Assembly: GCF_003933745.1 (NCBI RefSeq)
Contig: NZ_RSEB01000006.1
Span: forward strand, 124,001 to 188,000
Direction of reading: 5' to 3'
Length of the DNA stretch: 64,000 nt
Source of the DNA: Glycomyces terrestris
Lineage (GTDB): Bacteria; Actinomycetota; Actinomycetes; Mycobacteriales; Micromonosporaceae
The notes beneath the pieces were generated by a model that saw nothing but the letters and a program-made list of their open reading frames with translations, was not told where the DNA came from and searched no databases. Both the position numbers and the translations under genes were made by a program. This document shows positions 48,943 to 58,081 of the stretch, one piece after another (the stretch's first letter is position 1; every line of letters begins with the position of its first letter).

Positions 48943-50691
48943 ATCGCGCACCCGCTCCCAGCCGACCGCCTCGACGCCGTCGCCGTCCTCCCACAGGACG
49001 GCGCGGCCCTCGCGGACCTCCGCGTCGTCCACGTACACGCCCCGGCCCTGGTACACCGGGTCCGACGTGTACCGCCAGCGCAGCAGCGCGGTGCCGTCCG
49101 GCAGCGCCGCCGACGCCCGGATCCACTGCCGCCCCGAGTACCCGGAGAACGCTCCCTCGGTGCGCCAGCAGTGGTCCTCGGTCCGCAGGTCGAGCGGCAC
49201 CGGCGTCCACACCGTCCCGTCGGGGCTCGTCTCCAGCACCGCCAGGTCGGTCGCCTCGGTGTCGTACCAGAGCGCGAACCCGACGGTGGCCCGGTCGGTC
49301 GGGCGCGGCAGCGCGGCCGTGAGCGTCGCGGTCGACGCGTCGACCTGCCCCGCGTACCACGCGTCCCGGCCCCGCTCGGGCCGCACCGGCACCGCCCGGC
49401 CCAGCGGCCGCGAGGCCGCCCGCCGGTAGGCGCTGGCCGTGCCCCGGTTGCGCGTCGGGTGGACCCGGTTCGTCAGAAGCACCAGCAGCGTGCCCGCGAG
49501 CGGGTCGAGCACGATCGACGTGCCCGTGTACCCCGTGTGCCCCACCGTGACCGGTGAGCTCATCGCGTCCATGTACCAGCGCTGCCCGAGCTGCCAGCCG
49601 ATCCCGCGGGCCGCCGACTCGCCCATGCCGGCGTTCATGTCCGTGAACACCAGGCGGGCCGTGGCCTCGCTGAGGACCTCCGCGTCGCCGTAGCGGCCCC
49701 CGTTGAGGATCATCTGCCCGAACACGGCCAGGTCCCACGCGGTCGCGAACACGCCCGCGTGCCCGGCGACGCCGCCGAACGCCCACGCGTTCTCGTCGTG
49801 GACCTCCCCGTGCACGGTGCCCCGGCCCGTCCACGGCTGGTACTCCGTGGCGGCCGTCCGCGACCGGTCCGCCGGGTTGTACCCGGTGTCCTTGAGCCCC
49901 AAGGGCTCGCACACGTACGCGGCCACCAGTTCGTCCAGGCGCTGGCCCGTGACGCGTTCGAGGACCTTGCCGAGGACGATGAGGTTGAGGTCGGAGTACT
50001 CGTAGCCGCTGCCGGGGACGCGGCGCAGCGGCTGCGCGTAGATGGCGGCCATCCGGGCCGCGTCGTCGGGCTTGTCGTACAGGTTGATGAACGAGATCAT
50101 CCCGGAGGTGTGCGAGAGCAGCTGCTCCAGCGTGATCGGGGACTTGGCGGGGTCGACGGAGTCGAACTCGGGCAGGTACTCGGCGACCGGGAGCTTCAGG
50201 TCGACCACGTGGTCGTCGATGAGGCGGCCGGTGACGGTGGCGGTGAACAGCTTCGAGATGGAGGCGAGGTCGTAGACCGTGCCGGTCTCGGCGGGGAGCC
50301 GCTCGGACTCGGGCAGCTCGACGGCGGTCTCGGTCGCGTCGTCCCAGCCCGAGTAGCGGAGCCGGTGGCCGCCGGCCTCGTGCTTCACGACCACGCCGCG
50401 CCGCGCGGCCAGGACGGTGAACCCGGGGAACGAGGGCGCAGAGCCCTCCATATAGGACTTCAGGCGGGGGGTGATGAGGTCGACGTGGGCGGCGGTCAAC
50501 CGCGCTTCCGAACAGGACCCGTACCGCAGTTCGCGCGGATGTTCGGGAAAGGTCACGTCGTACGGTCCGGCGCTCGGCGGGCCGGTCAGTTCGGGCATGG
50601 AGGGGCGCTCCTCGGCGTTGGCGGCGGAGGCGAGCGCGAACGCCGACCATAGCGCCCCCGCCGCGCCCCCGAGCATGGTTCGACGCTGCAT
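48685..50691 (-). CDS. Secreted beta-lactamase-fold muropeptide hydrolase (AmiE/YbbE-like) with run-on C-terminus
   Basis: The 668-aa precursor has a signal peptide (to about ANA-EE). The S12-type catalytic domain (about 60-430) has S144-I-S-K147, Y-S-D (GYEYSDLNLIVLGKVLERVTGQ) and HTG (VGHTGYTG). A beta-sandwich domain follows at about 440-585 (LRWRYTSDPVYQGRGVYVDDAEV, like immune-inhibitor-A C-terminal modules). The last about 85 residues are antisense to the epimerase gene and look non-native. It follows nagZ-namZ, as ybbE (amiE) accompanies ybbC/ybbD in Bacillus, where the product removes peptides from MurNAc. That function is inferred. Confidence 0.8.
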   Translation of the reverse strand: MQRRTMLGGAAGALWSAFALASAANAEERPSMPELTGPPSAGPYDVTFPEHPRELRYGSCSEARLTAAHVDLITPRLKSYMEGSAPSFPGFTVLAARRGVVVKHEAGGHRLRYSGWDDATETAVELPESERLPAETGTVYDLASISKLFTATVTGRLIDDHVVDLKLPVAEYLPEFDSVDPAKSPITLEQLLSHTSGMISFINLYDKPDDAARMAAIYAQPLRRVPGSGYEYSDLNLIVLGKVLERVTGQRLDELVAAYVCEPLGLKDTGYNPADRSRTAATEYQPWTGRGTVHGEVHDENAWAFGGVAGHAGVFATAWDLAVFGQMILNGGRYGDAEVLSEATARLVFTDMNAGMGESAARGIGWQLGQRWYMDAMSSPVTVGHTGYTGTSIVLDPLAGTLLVLLTNRVHPTRNRGTASAYRRAASRPLGRAVPVRPERGRDAWYAGQVDASTATLTAALPRPTDRATVGFALWYDTEATDLAVLETSPDGTVWTPVPLDLRTEDHCWRTEGAFSGYSGRQWIRASAALPDGTALLRWRYTSDPVYQGRGVYVDDAEVREGRAVLWEDGDGVEAVGWERVRDLRDRARGVAVGEPVHDLVALRVDDLVLGVGVVPGDHLARAQLVGRGAAPELGHERLDLAVVEDHRVGLVAEEARAPVGVGGGDRV

Positions 50692-50714
50692 CGTGTCTCC
50701 TGGTTATCGTGCCA

Positions 50715-51962
50715 TCACTGAGCGGTGCCGCGATAGAGCAAGTACGACTCTCTTTGCTCGGAAAACGCATCCAATTCGTCGGACCACAGCGCCGTGACCT
50801 CGTCGACGTCCGCGCCGGCCTCGATCGCGAGCCGGACCGCCTGGTTCCCGGTGAGCTTGTCCAGCCAGAACGACGTCACGTCCTGTGACCGCCAGCCGTA
50901 CTGCGGGAAGGCGCGCCGCTGCGCGACGATCATCGCCAGCGCCGTCCTGATCGGATCGAATTCATCCCTCCGGGTGACTTGCAGCTCGACGCCGCCGCAG
51001 ACCTTTCCGGACCATTTCGAGAACGTCGGGGTGAAATACGCCTCCCGGAAGGCGGTGCCCGGCAGCCCCTCCAGCTCCTCGGACCACGCGTGGTCGATCC
51101 CGGGCGCGCCGAGGAGCTCGAACGGCTTCGTGGTGCCGCGGCCCTCCGAGAGCGCGGTGGCCTCGAACAGGCACGTCCCCGGGTACACCACGGCCGTCGC
51201 GACCGTGGGCATGTTCGGCGACGGCGGCACCCACGGCAGCCCCGTCTCCTCGAAGTGCATGCCGCGCCGCCAGCCTTCCATCCGCACCACCGCGAGGTCG
51301 ACGGCGCCGCCGAGGAACTCGCCGTTGAACAGCCCGGCGAGCTCGCCCACGGTCATGCCGTGGCGCTGCGCGATCGGCTTGAGCCCCACGAAGGTCGCGT
51401 GCTCGGGGTGGAGCACCGGCCCGCTCGCGGCCAGGCCCGTGCCCGGGTTGGGCCGGTCGAGGACCACGAACCGCAGCCCGAGCTGCCCGGCGGCCTCCAT
51501 CGCGAGGTACATGGTCCAGATGTAGGTGTAGAACCGGGCGCCCACGTCCTGGATGTCGAAGACGACGGTCTCGATCCCGGTCTCGGCGAACAGCTCCGCC
51601 ATGCGGTCCATGTCGTTGTACGCGTTGTACACCGGCAGCCCGGTCTTCGGGTCGAGGAAGAACTCCTCGCCCTCGCCGGCCTGCGAGACGCCCCGGAAGC
51701 CGTGCTCGGGCCCGAAGACCGCCGCGAGGTCGACCTTCCCGCTGCCGTGCATGAGGTCCACTTCGTGGCTCAGGTCCGGGAGCACGCCGGTCGGGTTCGA
51801 CACGACGCCGACCCGCTGCCCGGCGAGGTCGCGGAAGTCGTCGCGGGCCAGCACCTCCGCGCCGGTCCTGACGCGCCTGCCGCGGGCGGCGGCGGGTGCG
51901 GCGGCGGTGGCCGCGAGCGCGGCTCCGGCGGCGGCGCCGCCGATGACGGTCCTGCGCTTCAC
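50715..51962 (-). CDS. namZ: Exo-beta-N-acetylmuramidase NamZ (GH171, DUF1343)
   Basis: The 415-aa precursor has a signal peptide (KRRTVIGGAAAGAALAATAAAPAAA). The DUF1343/GH171 Rossmann-like domain has FGPEHGFRG (Glu86), LPVYNAYNDMDRMAELF, VFDIQDVGARFYTYIWTM, DRPNPGTG and PSPNMPT. A C-terminal part completes the fold (GGVELQVTRRDEFDPIRTALAMI). NamZ cleaves MurNAc from the non-reducing end of peptide-free glycan chains. It is 9 bp after nagZ and 23 bp before the serine hydrolase gene, so the three form an operon for exolytic wall-glycan turnover. Confidence 0.92.
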   Translation of the reverse strand: MKRRTVIGGAAAGAALAATAAAPAAARGRRVRTGAEVLARDDFRDLAGQRVGVVSNPTGVLPDLSHEVDLMHGSGKVDLAAVFGPEHGFRGVSQAGEGEEFFLDPKTGLPVYNAYNDMDRMAELFAETGIETVVFDIQDVGARFYTYIWTMYLAMEAAGQLGLRFVVLDRPNPGTGLAASGPVLHPEHATFVGLKPIAQRHGMTVGELAGLFNGEFLGGAVDLAVVRMEGWRRGMHFEETGLPWVPPSPNMPTVATAVVYPGTCLFEATALSEGRGTTKPFELLGAPGIDHAWSEELEGLPGTAFREAYFTPTFSKWSGKVCGGVELQVTRRDEFDPIRTALAMIVAQRRAFPQYGWRSQDVTSFWLDKLTGNQAVRLAIEAGADVDEVTALWSDELDAFSEQRESYLLYRGTAQ

Positions 51963-51971
51963 GTCGCCCTC

Positions 51972-53750
51972 CTAGTAGCTCAGGCCGTGGCCGAACGGGA
52001 ACAGGACCGCGCCGGGGTCGTCGGCGCGCGGGATGTCGACCGGCAGGCGCCCCTGCGGGTTCACCGAGCCGAGGATCGCGCGGACGGCCGATTCGAGGCC
52101 GTCGAGCGAGTACGAGTAGGTCGCGAGGTAGGCGTTCACGTCGTCGGGGAAGGACGCGATGTCGTAGGGGTTCTGCACCCCGATCGCGACGAGCGGGACG
52201 CCGGTGGCGGCGAGCGCCCGCACGAGCGCGGCCTGGCCCGGGTTCGCCTTGGCGTTGTTGGTCGCCACCGCGATCAGGGCCTTCCCGTCGGCGGCGGCCA
52301 CGGCCGCGTCGATCTGCGCCTGCGTCGGCGCGGTGCCGGTGACCAGGCCCGTGGGGCTCCAGCCGCGGTTCGCGAACTCGGCGACGAGCCGCGCGTTCGT
52401 CGTCACGCCCCAGCCGGTGACCAGGACGGCCCCGCCGTCGGTCGCGACCGGCAGCGTCCCGTCGTTGACGACTAGGGTCGTGGTGCGGTCCGAGAGCGCC
52501 TGCGCCGCTTCGAGGCTGGCCGGGGCGCCGACCACGTCGTTGACCAGTTCCGGGTCGGCGTACGGGTTCCCGAACAAGCCGAGCCGGTACTTCAGGCCGA
52601 GGATGCGGGTGACGGACTCGTCGATGCGCCGCTCGGTGAGCTCGCCGGTCCCGACCGCGTCGAGGACGGCGTTGAACGCGACGTCGATGTGCTCGGGCAT
52701 GAGCAGGACGTCCGCGCCGGCCAGGAGCGCGAGGACGGGGATGCGGTCGTCGCCGTAGCCGTCGCGCACGCCCTCCATGCGCAGCGAGTCGGTGATGACG
52801 ACGCCGTCGTAGCCGAGCTCCTCGCGCAGCAGCCCGGTGAGGATCTCCTCCGAGAGCGTCGCGGGCCGCAGCGAGTCGTCCAGGGCCGGGAACTGGATGT
52901 GCGCGGTCATGACGAGGTCCACGCCGGAGGCGATCGCGGCGCGGAACGGCGGGGCGTCGATCGCCTGCCACTCCTCGTAGGTGTGGTCGATGCGCGGCAG
53001 CTCGGCGTGGCTGTCGTCCTCGGTGTCGCCGTGCCCGGGGAAGTGCTTGACCGTGGCGGCGAGGTCGCCCCGGGCCTGGTAGCCCTCGACCTGCGCGGCC
53101 ACGAACGCGGCGACGTGCTCGGCGTCGGACCCGAAGGAGCGCACCCCGATCACGGGGTTGGCGGGGTTGACGTTGACGTCGGCGTCGGGCGCGAAGTTCT
53201 GGTTCAGTCCCATGGCGCGCAGCTCGGTCCCGGCGATCACGGCCGCGGCCCGGGCGGCCTCGGGGTCGTGGGTCGCGCCGAGCGCCATCGCGCCGGGCAG
53301 CTGCGTGGCGGGCGGGCCGATGCGGGTGACGAGGCCGTGCTCCTGGTCGGTGGCGATGAACAGCGGCGTGCCGCAGTCGGCGAGGGCCGCGTCCTGGAGC
53401 CCGTTGGAGAGGGCCGTGATCTGGTCGGGGTTCGCGACGTTGTTCGACCAGGCGAAGTAGATGATCCCGCCGAGGTGGTAGGTCTCGATGAGCTCGGCGG
53501 CGTTGTCGACGCCGTGCGCGGCCCGGTTGGCGGCGACGTCGGCGGCGGCCGTGGTGTCGGCGGTCTGCCCGTACGCGTAGGTGGTGAACAGCTGTCCGAC
53601 CTTCTCCTCCAGGCTCATGGCCTTGAGGCGGCGCTTGACGAACCGGCGCTCGCCCCGGTCGCCGTGCGCGTGCGCGGTTCCTGCGGCGGCCGCCGCCGCG
53701 GCGGCGCCGAGGGCGGCGGCGAGCACGGTCCGGCGGGGATGCGTCTCCAT
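51972..53750 (-). CDS. nagZ: GH3 beta-N-acetylglucosaminidase NagZ, two-domain secreted type
   Basis: The 592-aa precursor has a signal peptide (to about AHAHG). The GH3 barrel (about 35-390) carries the NagZ-specific KHFPGHGDTEDDSH loop, with the Asp246-His248 acid/base dyad, and nucleophile Asp321 (VVITDSLRMEG). A C-terminal alpha/beta sandwich (about 400-592) is as in Bacillus NagZ (YbbD). It removes GlcNAc from muropeptides outside the membrane. ATG 53750 has GGAG 7 nt upstream. It starts the nagZ-namZ-hydrolase operon; a 135-bp AT-richer gap separates it from ldcA. Confidence 0.93.
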   Translation of the reverse strand: METHPRRTVLAAALGAAAAAAAAGTAHAHGDRGERRFVKRRLKAMSLEEKVGQLFTTYAYGQTADTTAAADVAANRAAHGVDNAAELIETYHLGGIIYFAWSNNVANPDQITALSNGLQDAALADCGTPLFIATDQEHGLVTRIGPPATQLPGAMALGATHDPEAARAAAVIAGTELRAMGLNQNFAPDADVNVNPANPVIGVRSFGSDAEHVAAFVAAQVEGYQARGDLAATVKHFPGHGDTEDDSHAELPRIDHTYEEWQAIDAPPFRAAIASGVDLVMTAHIQFPALDDSLRPATLSEEILTGLLREELGYDGVVITDSLRMEGVRDGYGDDRIPVLALLAGADVLLMPEHIDVAFNAVLDAVGTGELTERRIDESVTRILGLKYRLGLFGNPYADPELVNDVVGAPASLEAAQALSDRTTTLVVNDGTLPVATDGGAVLVTGWGVTTNARLVAEFANRGWSPTGLVTGTAPTQAQIDAAVAAADGKALIAVATNNAKANPGQAALVRALAATGVPLVAIGVQNPYDIASFPDDVNAYLATYSYSLDGLESAVRAILGSVNPQGRLPVDIPRADDPGAVLFPFGHGLSY

Positions 53751-53885
53751 GGCGCGACTCCAGTCTCTGCGGGGATTCGGGGGCGGTCCCTTCGCGACGG
53801 GTTGACCCGATCCGCCCATCCTGGCAGAAAGCTTCAAGTGAAGGCAAGACTACGGAGAGAATTTTCAGAAACTGGCGGGCGGCCG
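53751..53885 (-). promoter_or_regulatory. Promoter region of nagZ operon
   Basis: No gene. On the minus strand a -35-like TTGCCT (53842-53847) and CAGGAT about 18 bp downstream make a weak promoter. An imperfect palindrome around AAGCTT (53829-53834) lies between them. The regulator is unknown. Confidence 0.4.
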
Positions 53886-54803
53886 CTAGCGCAGCGCCGG
53901 CTCCGCGAACGCCAGCGTCCCCGCGTCCGCGTCCAGGGTCGCCTTGAGCCCCAACGGGACCGTGAGCGTGTTCGGGCAGTGGCCGAAGCAGAAGTCCCAG
54001 ACGACCGGCACGCCGAGGTCCCCGAGCAGGTCCTCGAACAGCGCGCGCACCTCCGCCTCGGGCCCGCATTCGACCCAGGAGCCGAGGACGACCCCGGCGA
54101 TCCCGTCGAACCAGCCGGCGCGCCGCAGCTGCGTCAGGGCCCGGTCGAGCCGGTACGGCGCCTCGCCGACGTCCTCCAGCAGCAGCAGGCCGCCCGCGAG
54201 GCTCTCGCGGTGCTCGGCGGTGCCGATCCCGGCGGCCAGGAGCGTCAGCGTCCCGCCGACGGTCACCCCGGTCGCCCTCCCGCCCGTGATCGGCTTCGCG
54301 AAGCGCGGCGCGAGGACCTGCACCCGCTCGGGCTCGAACAGCGTCAGCCGCAGGTGCTCGCGCATCGCCTCGTCGGCGGCGAACGCGGACCAGGCCGGCA
54401 TGGGGCCGTGGATCGTCGCCGTCCCCAGCTTGAGCGCGACCGCCTCGTGCAGGGCCGTCACGTCGCTGAAGCCCACGAGCGCCTTCGGCTCGGCCCCGCG
54501 CAGCCGGACCCAGTCGACGCGGTCGAGCATCCGCTGCGCCCCGTAGCCGCCGCGCGCGGCGATCACGGCCGCGAACGACGGGTCGGCCCAGGCCGCCTCG
54601 AAGTCCGCGGCCCGCTCGGCGTCGCCGCCGGCCAGGTACGCGCCCTGGGCCGCCGCGTGCGGCAGGAGCACCGGCTCCAGGCCCCACGAGCGCAGGACGC
54701 CAAGTCCCGCTTCGAGGTTCGCGGTGGGGGAAGGGCCCGCGGGGGAGACCACCGCGACCCGGTCGCCGGGGACGAGCCGCCGCGGCCGGCGCAGCGCCCT
54801 CAC
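53886..54803 (-). CDS. ldcA: LD-carboxypeptidase LdcA (S66)
   Basis: The 305-aa cytosolic S66 peptidase has nucleophile Ser113 (GFSDVTALH), Glu210 (LLLLEDVGE) and His275 (FGHCPNT), the LdcA triad. The N-terminal domain starts GDRVAVVSPAGPS. LdcA removes the terminal D-Ala from murein tetrapeptides after the diamino acid. GTG 54803 overlaps the S9 peptidase stop (GTGA). In Bacillus the equivalent ykfA lies in the dpp operon, matching this context. Confidence 0.92.
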   Translation of the reverse strand: MRALRRPRRLVPGDRVAVVSPAGPSPTANLEAGLGVLRSWGLEPVLLPHAAAQGAYLAGGDAERAADFEAAWADPSFAAVIAARGGYGAQRMLDRVDWVRLRGAEPKALVGFSDVTALHEAVALKLGTATIHGPMPAWSAFAADEAMREHLRLTLFEPERVQVLAPRFAKPITGGRATGVTVGGTLTLLAAGIGTAEHRESLAGGLLLLEDVGEAPYRLDRALTQLRRAGWFDGIAGVVLGSWVECGPEAEVRALFEDLLGDLGVPVVWDFCFGHCPNTLTVPLGLKATLDADAGTLAFAEPALR

Positions 54804-56779
54804 GGCTCCAGCCCCAGGTCGACGTCGGGGCCCGCGAAGCCGAAGACCGCCGCGTACAGGGCGTGCTCGGCGAGCACGGCGTCCACGATCGTCTCGGCCC
54901 GCCGGAACCCGTGCTGCTCGCCCTCGTAGGCCCGGTAGGCGTGCGGCACGCCCCTGCCCTTGACGCGCTCGAGCAGCAGCTCCGCCTGCGCGGGCGGGCA
55001 GATCTCGTCCTCCAGGCCCTGGAGCAGGACGAACGGCACCTCGATCCGGTCGGCGTGGTGCACCGGCGAGCGCTCCAGCGACCGCTCCTCGAGCCTCCCC
55101 GGCGGCCCCACGAGCGAGTACACGTACTGCGACTCGAAGTCGTGCGTGTCGTCGCCGCTCCACAGCGCCAGGTCCAGGATCGGGTACTTCACCACCGCGC
55201 ACGCGTACACCCCCTGCGCTGCAGGCGAGGTGAGCGAGGCCGCGGCTGTCCAGCCGCCGGCGCTGCCGCCGCGGATCGCGATCCGGCCCGCGTCCGCCGC
55301 GCCCTCGGCCGCCAGCGCCCTGGCGACGGCCGCGCAGTCCTCGACGTCGACCTCGCCCCACGCCTCGCGCAGCCGCTCCCGGTAGGCCCGCCCGTACCCG
55401 GTCGAGCCGCCGTAGTTCACCTCCACCACGCCGATGCCGCGGGAGGTGAAGTAGGCCAGTTCGAGGTCGAGCACGGCCCGCACGTGGCTGGTCGGGCCCC
55501 CGTGGACCCACACCGCGTACGGCGGCCGCTCGCCTTCGGGCCCTGCGAAACCGGGGTTACGGGGCGGGTAGACGTGGGCGTGGACCTCGCGCCCGCCCGG
55601 CCCGGTGAACGTGCGGTGCTCGGGGACCGGCAGGTACGCCGGGTCGACGGCGGGCACGTGCTCGGCCGCGACCGCCTTGGCCGCCAGCGAGAGCGAGTCC
55701 ACCTCGACCACCTCGTAGCCGGTGTGCGCGCTCGCGGCCAGGCCGTAGACCCGGTCGCCGACGGCGGTGATCCCGGGGGCCCAGTCGGTCCAGGGGCCCT
55801 CGACGAGGTTCATCCGCCGCTCCCACGCGTCGAAGACGCCCAGGCGCCCTTCGCCCCTGCCGTGGACGGCGGCGATGTCGCCGGAGGCGAGGATCTGGAA
55901 CCACTGCGACCCGAGCGTCCACAGGGGACCCGCGAACTCGGCCTCGGCCTCCAGGACCGGGCCGCGCTCGCCGGTGTGCGGGTCGCTCCAGTGCAGGTTC
56001 CACCAGCCGCCGCGGTCCCCGGCGAACACGAGGGTGTCGTCGCGGGTCCACTCGACCTGCGCGATCGACTCGCCGCCGCCTCCGGCGACGGTCCTCGCCC
56101 CGGTCAGGGCCCCGTCCGCGGTGATGTCGGCGACGCGCAGTTGGGTCTCGTCCCAGGGCATGTGCGGGTGGTTCCACGCGATCCACGCGATCGCGGCGCC
56201 GCTCGGGCTCACCCGCGGGCAGGCGAGGAACCGGTAGGCGTCGTCGGTCAGCTCCCGGTAGGCCGCCGCGTCGCCGTGCCGCGTCAGGTCGACCGCCGCG
56301 AGCACGCGCCGCACGTCGGTCGGGTTCGGCCCGGTGTGCTCCTCCAGGACCGCCCACGCCTCGGACCGCTCCAGGTCCACGACCGGCTCGGACCAGCGCA
56401 GCGCGCCGGGGAACGCCGGCGCGGGGCTGACCGGGAGCGGTTCGCGGTGCCGGTCCGGCGCGAACACGTACAGCCGCTGGTCCGCGTAGTTGGTGAACAC
56501 GACGACCGGGCCGCCGTCCTCGCCGACCGCGCCCGCCCACGGCCGGCCGCCGTACTCGTGCACCCGGTTGCGCACGTTCCACGGCTCGGGCAGCACGGTC
56601 TCGGTGGTCCCGTCCTCCTTGCGCCGCACCAGGGCCCGCCGCCCGCCCTCGTTCGGGCGCGGCTCGGTCCACCACAGCTCGCCGCCGACCGCGCCGAGGA
56701 ACCCGGGCCGCCCGTCCGAGGCGGCGACCAGGTCGGCGCCGATGGGGGAGTCCCAGGCGCCGTAAGGGGATCGCTTCAC
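54800..56779 (-). CDS. S9 family prolyl-oligopeptidase-type peptidase
   Basis: The 659-aa protein has an N-terminal beta-propeller-like part (about 1-400) and a C-terminal alpha/beta hydrolase with RGGSAGG (Ser506), Asp591 (GLEDEICPP) and His623 (GEQHGFRR). It also has the preceding HGGPTSHV oxyanion loop. It is the S9C acylaminoacyl-peptidase-like subgroup, with no signal peptide. It likely hydrolyses short imported peptides. It is 9 bp after the M20 gene and overlaps ldcA by 4 bp. Confidence 0.9.
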   Translation of the reverse strand: MKRSPYGAWDSPIGADLVAASDGRPGFLGAVGGELWWTEPRPNEGGRRALVRRKEDGTTETVLPEPWNVRNRVHEYGGRPWAGAVGEDGGPVVVFTNYADQRLYVFAPDRHREPLPVSPAPAFPGALRWSEPVVDLERSEAWAVLEEHTGPNPTDVRRVLAAVDLTRHGDAAAYRELTDDAYRFLACPRVSPSGAAIAWIAWNHPHMPWDETQLRVADITADGALTGARTVAGGGGESIAQVEWTRDDTLVFAGDRGGWWNLHWSDPHTGERGPVLEAEAEFAGPLWTLGSQWFQILASGDIAAVHGRGEGRLGVFDAWERRMNLVEGPWTDWAPGITAVGDRVYGLAASAHTGYEVVEVDSLSLAAKAVAAEHVPAVDPAYLPVPEHRTFTGPGGREVHAHVYPPRNPGFAGPEGERPPYAVWVHGGPTSHVRAVLDLELAYFTSRGIGVVEVNYGGSTGYGRAYRERLREAWGEVDVEDCAAVARALAAEGAADAGRIAIRGGSAGGWTAAASLTSPAAQGVYACAVVKYPILDLALWSGDDTHDFESQYVYSLVGPPGRLEERSLERSPVHHADRIEVPFVLLQGLEDEICPPAQAELLLERVKGRGVPHAYRAYEGEQHGFRRAETIVDAVLAEHALYAAVFGFAGPDVDLGLEP

Positions 56780-56788
56780 GGTCTGCTC

Positions 56789-58081
56789 CTAAGCGCTCAG
56801 CAGGAAGTCGTCCAGGACCCGCAGGCCGAACCGCAGCCCCTCGACCGGGACGCGCTCGTCGACGCCGTGCGCGAGCTTCCCGTACCCGAAGCCGGGCGGC
56901 AGCGCGAGCGGCGAGAACCCGTAGCCGGTGATCCCCAGGGGCGTGAACGGCTTCGCGTCGGTGCCGCCGGACATGCAGTACGGCACCGGGTGCCCCTCGG
57001 GGTCGAACTTCTCGATCGCCGCGCGCATCGCCCGGAACGTCGGCGAGTCGACCGGCGCGATGAGCGACGCGTCCCGATGCGCGTAGCGCCACTGGACGTC
57101 GGGCCCGCACAGCTCGTCCAGGGTCGCCTCGAACTCGGCCTCCCCGCCGGGCACCACCCGGCCGTCCACCTCGGCCCGGGCGTGCTCGGGGATGACGTTG
57201 ATCTTGTACCCCGCCTCCAGGACCGTCGGGTTCGCGCTGTTGCGCAGCGTCGACTCCACCAGCTGCGCCGCCTCGCCCAGGCCCGACAGGTCCTCGTAGT
57301 CGGGGGCGACGCCGTGCAGCTCCGCCAGCTCGCGCACCGCGGCCTCCACCACGGGCGTCACCCGCAGCGGCCACTCGTGCGCGCCGATGCGCGCCACGGC
57401 CGCCGCGAGCCTGCTCACCGCGTTCTCGGGGTTCCGCTTGGAGCCGTGCCCGGCCCGGCCCCGCGCCGTCAGCTCCAGCCAGGCCGTGCCGCGCTCGCCC
57501 GCCGCGATCGGGTAGATCCGCATCCCCTCGCTGTGGAAGGTGAACCCGCCCATCTCCGAGATCCCCTCGGTGCAGCCCTCGAACAGCTCCGCGTGCTCGT
57601 CCGCGAGGAACCGCGACCCGTAGTCGGCCTCGGCCTCCTCGTCCGCCAGGAACGCGAACACGATCGACCGCCGCGGCCGCACGCCCTCGCGCGCCCAGGA
57701 CCGCACGGCCGCGAGCATCATCGCGTCCATGCTCTTCATGTCGATCGCGCCGCGGCCCCAGAGCATCCCGTCGGCGTCGATCTCGCCCGAGAACGGGTCC
57801 ACGCTCCAGTCGGCGGCCTCGGCGGGGACCACGTCGAGGTGCCCGTGCACCAGCAGCGCCGGAGCGTCCGGATCGGCCCCCGCCAACCGGGCCACCACAT
57901 TGGACCGACCCGGGGCCTTCTCGAGGACCACCGGTTCCAGCCCGGCCTCCGCCAGCTTCACGGCCGCGTACTCCGCCGCCGCCCGCTCGTCCCCGTCGCC
58001 GCCGCCCCGGTTCGTCGTGTCGATGCGGATCAGGTCGCGAGTGAACTCGACGACCTCCTCGAACGACCGCTCGTCAGCCAT
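56789..58081 (-). CDS. M20 family metallopeptidase
   Basis: The 430-aa protein has the M20 zinc motifs HGHLDVVPAEAADW (about 78-91), GRGAIDMKSMDAM, DEEAEADYGS and the C-terminal GGTDAKPF, plus the inserted dimerisation domain. It cleaves a dipeptide or N-acyl amino acid; in this operon a murein dipeptide is a reasonable guess. Overlaps the M55 gene by 8 bp. Confidence 0.9.
   Translation of the reverse strand: MADERSFEEVVEFTRDLIRIDTTNRGGGDGDERAAAEYAAVKLAEAGLEPVVLEKAPGRSNVVARLAGADPDAPALLVHGHLDVVPAEAADWSVDPFSGEIDADGMLWGRGAIDMKSMDAMMLAAVRSWAREGVRPRRSIVFAFLADEEAEADYGSRFLADEHAELFEGCTEGISEMGGFTFHSEGMRIYPIAAGERGTAWLELTARGRAGHGSKRNPENAVSRLAAAVARIGAHEWPLRVTPVVEAAVRELAELHGVAPDYEDLSGLGEAAQLVESTLRNSANPTVLEAGYKINVIPEHARAEVDGRVVPGGEAEFEATLDELCGPDVQWRYAHRDASLIAPVDSPTFRAMRAAIEKFDPEGHPVPYCMSGGTDAKPFTPLGITGYGFSPLALPPGFGYGKLAHGVDERVPVEGLRFGLRVLDDFLLSA

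Noticed and set aside
50962-54687. A minus-strand frame of about 1240 codons overlapping nagZ, namZ and ldcA in another frame
   Set aside because: Mostly RRRPR/GGRG low-complexity translation; nagZ, namZ and ldcA in their own frames have complete catalytic motifs.
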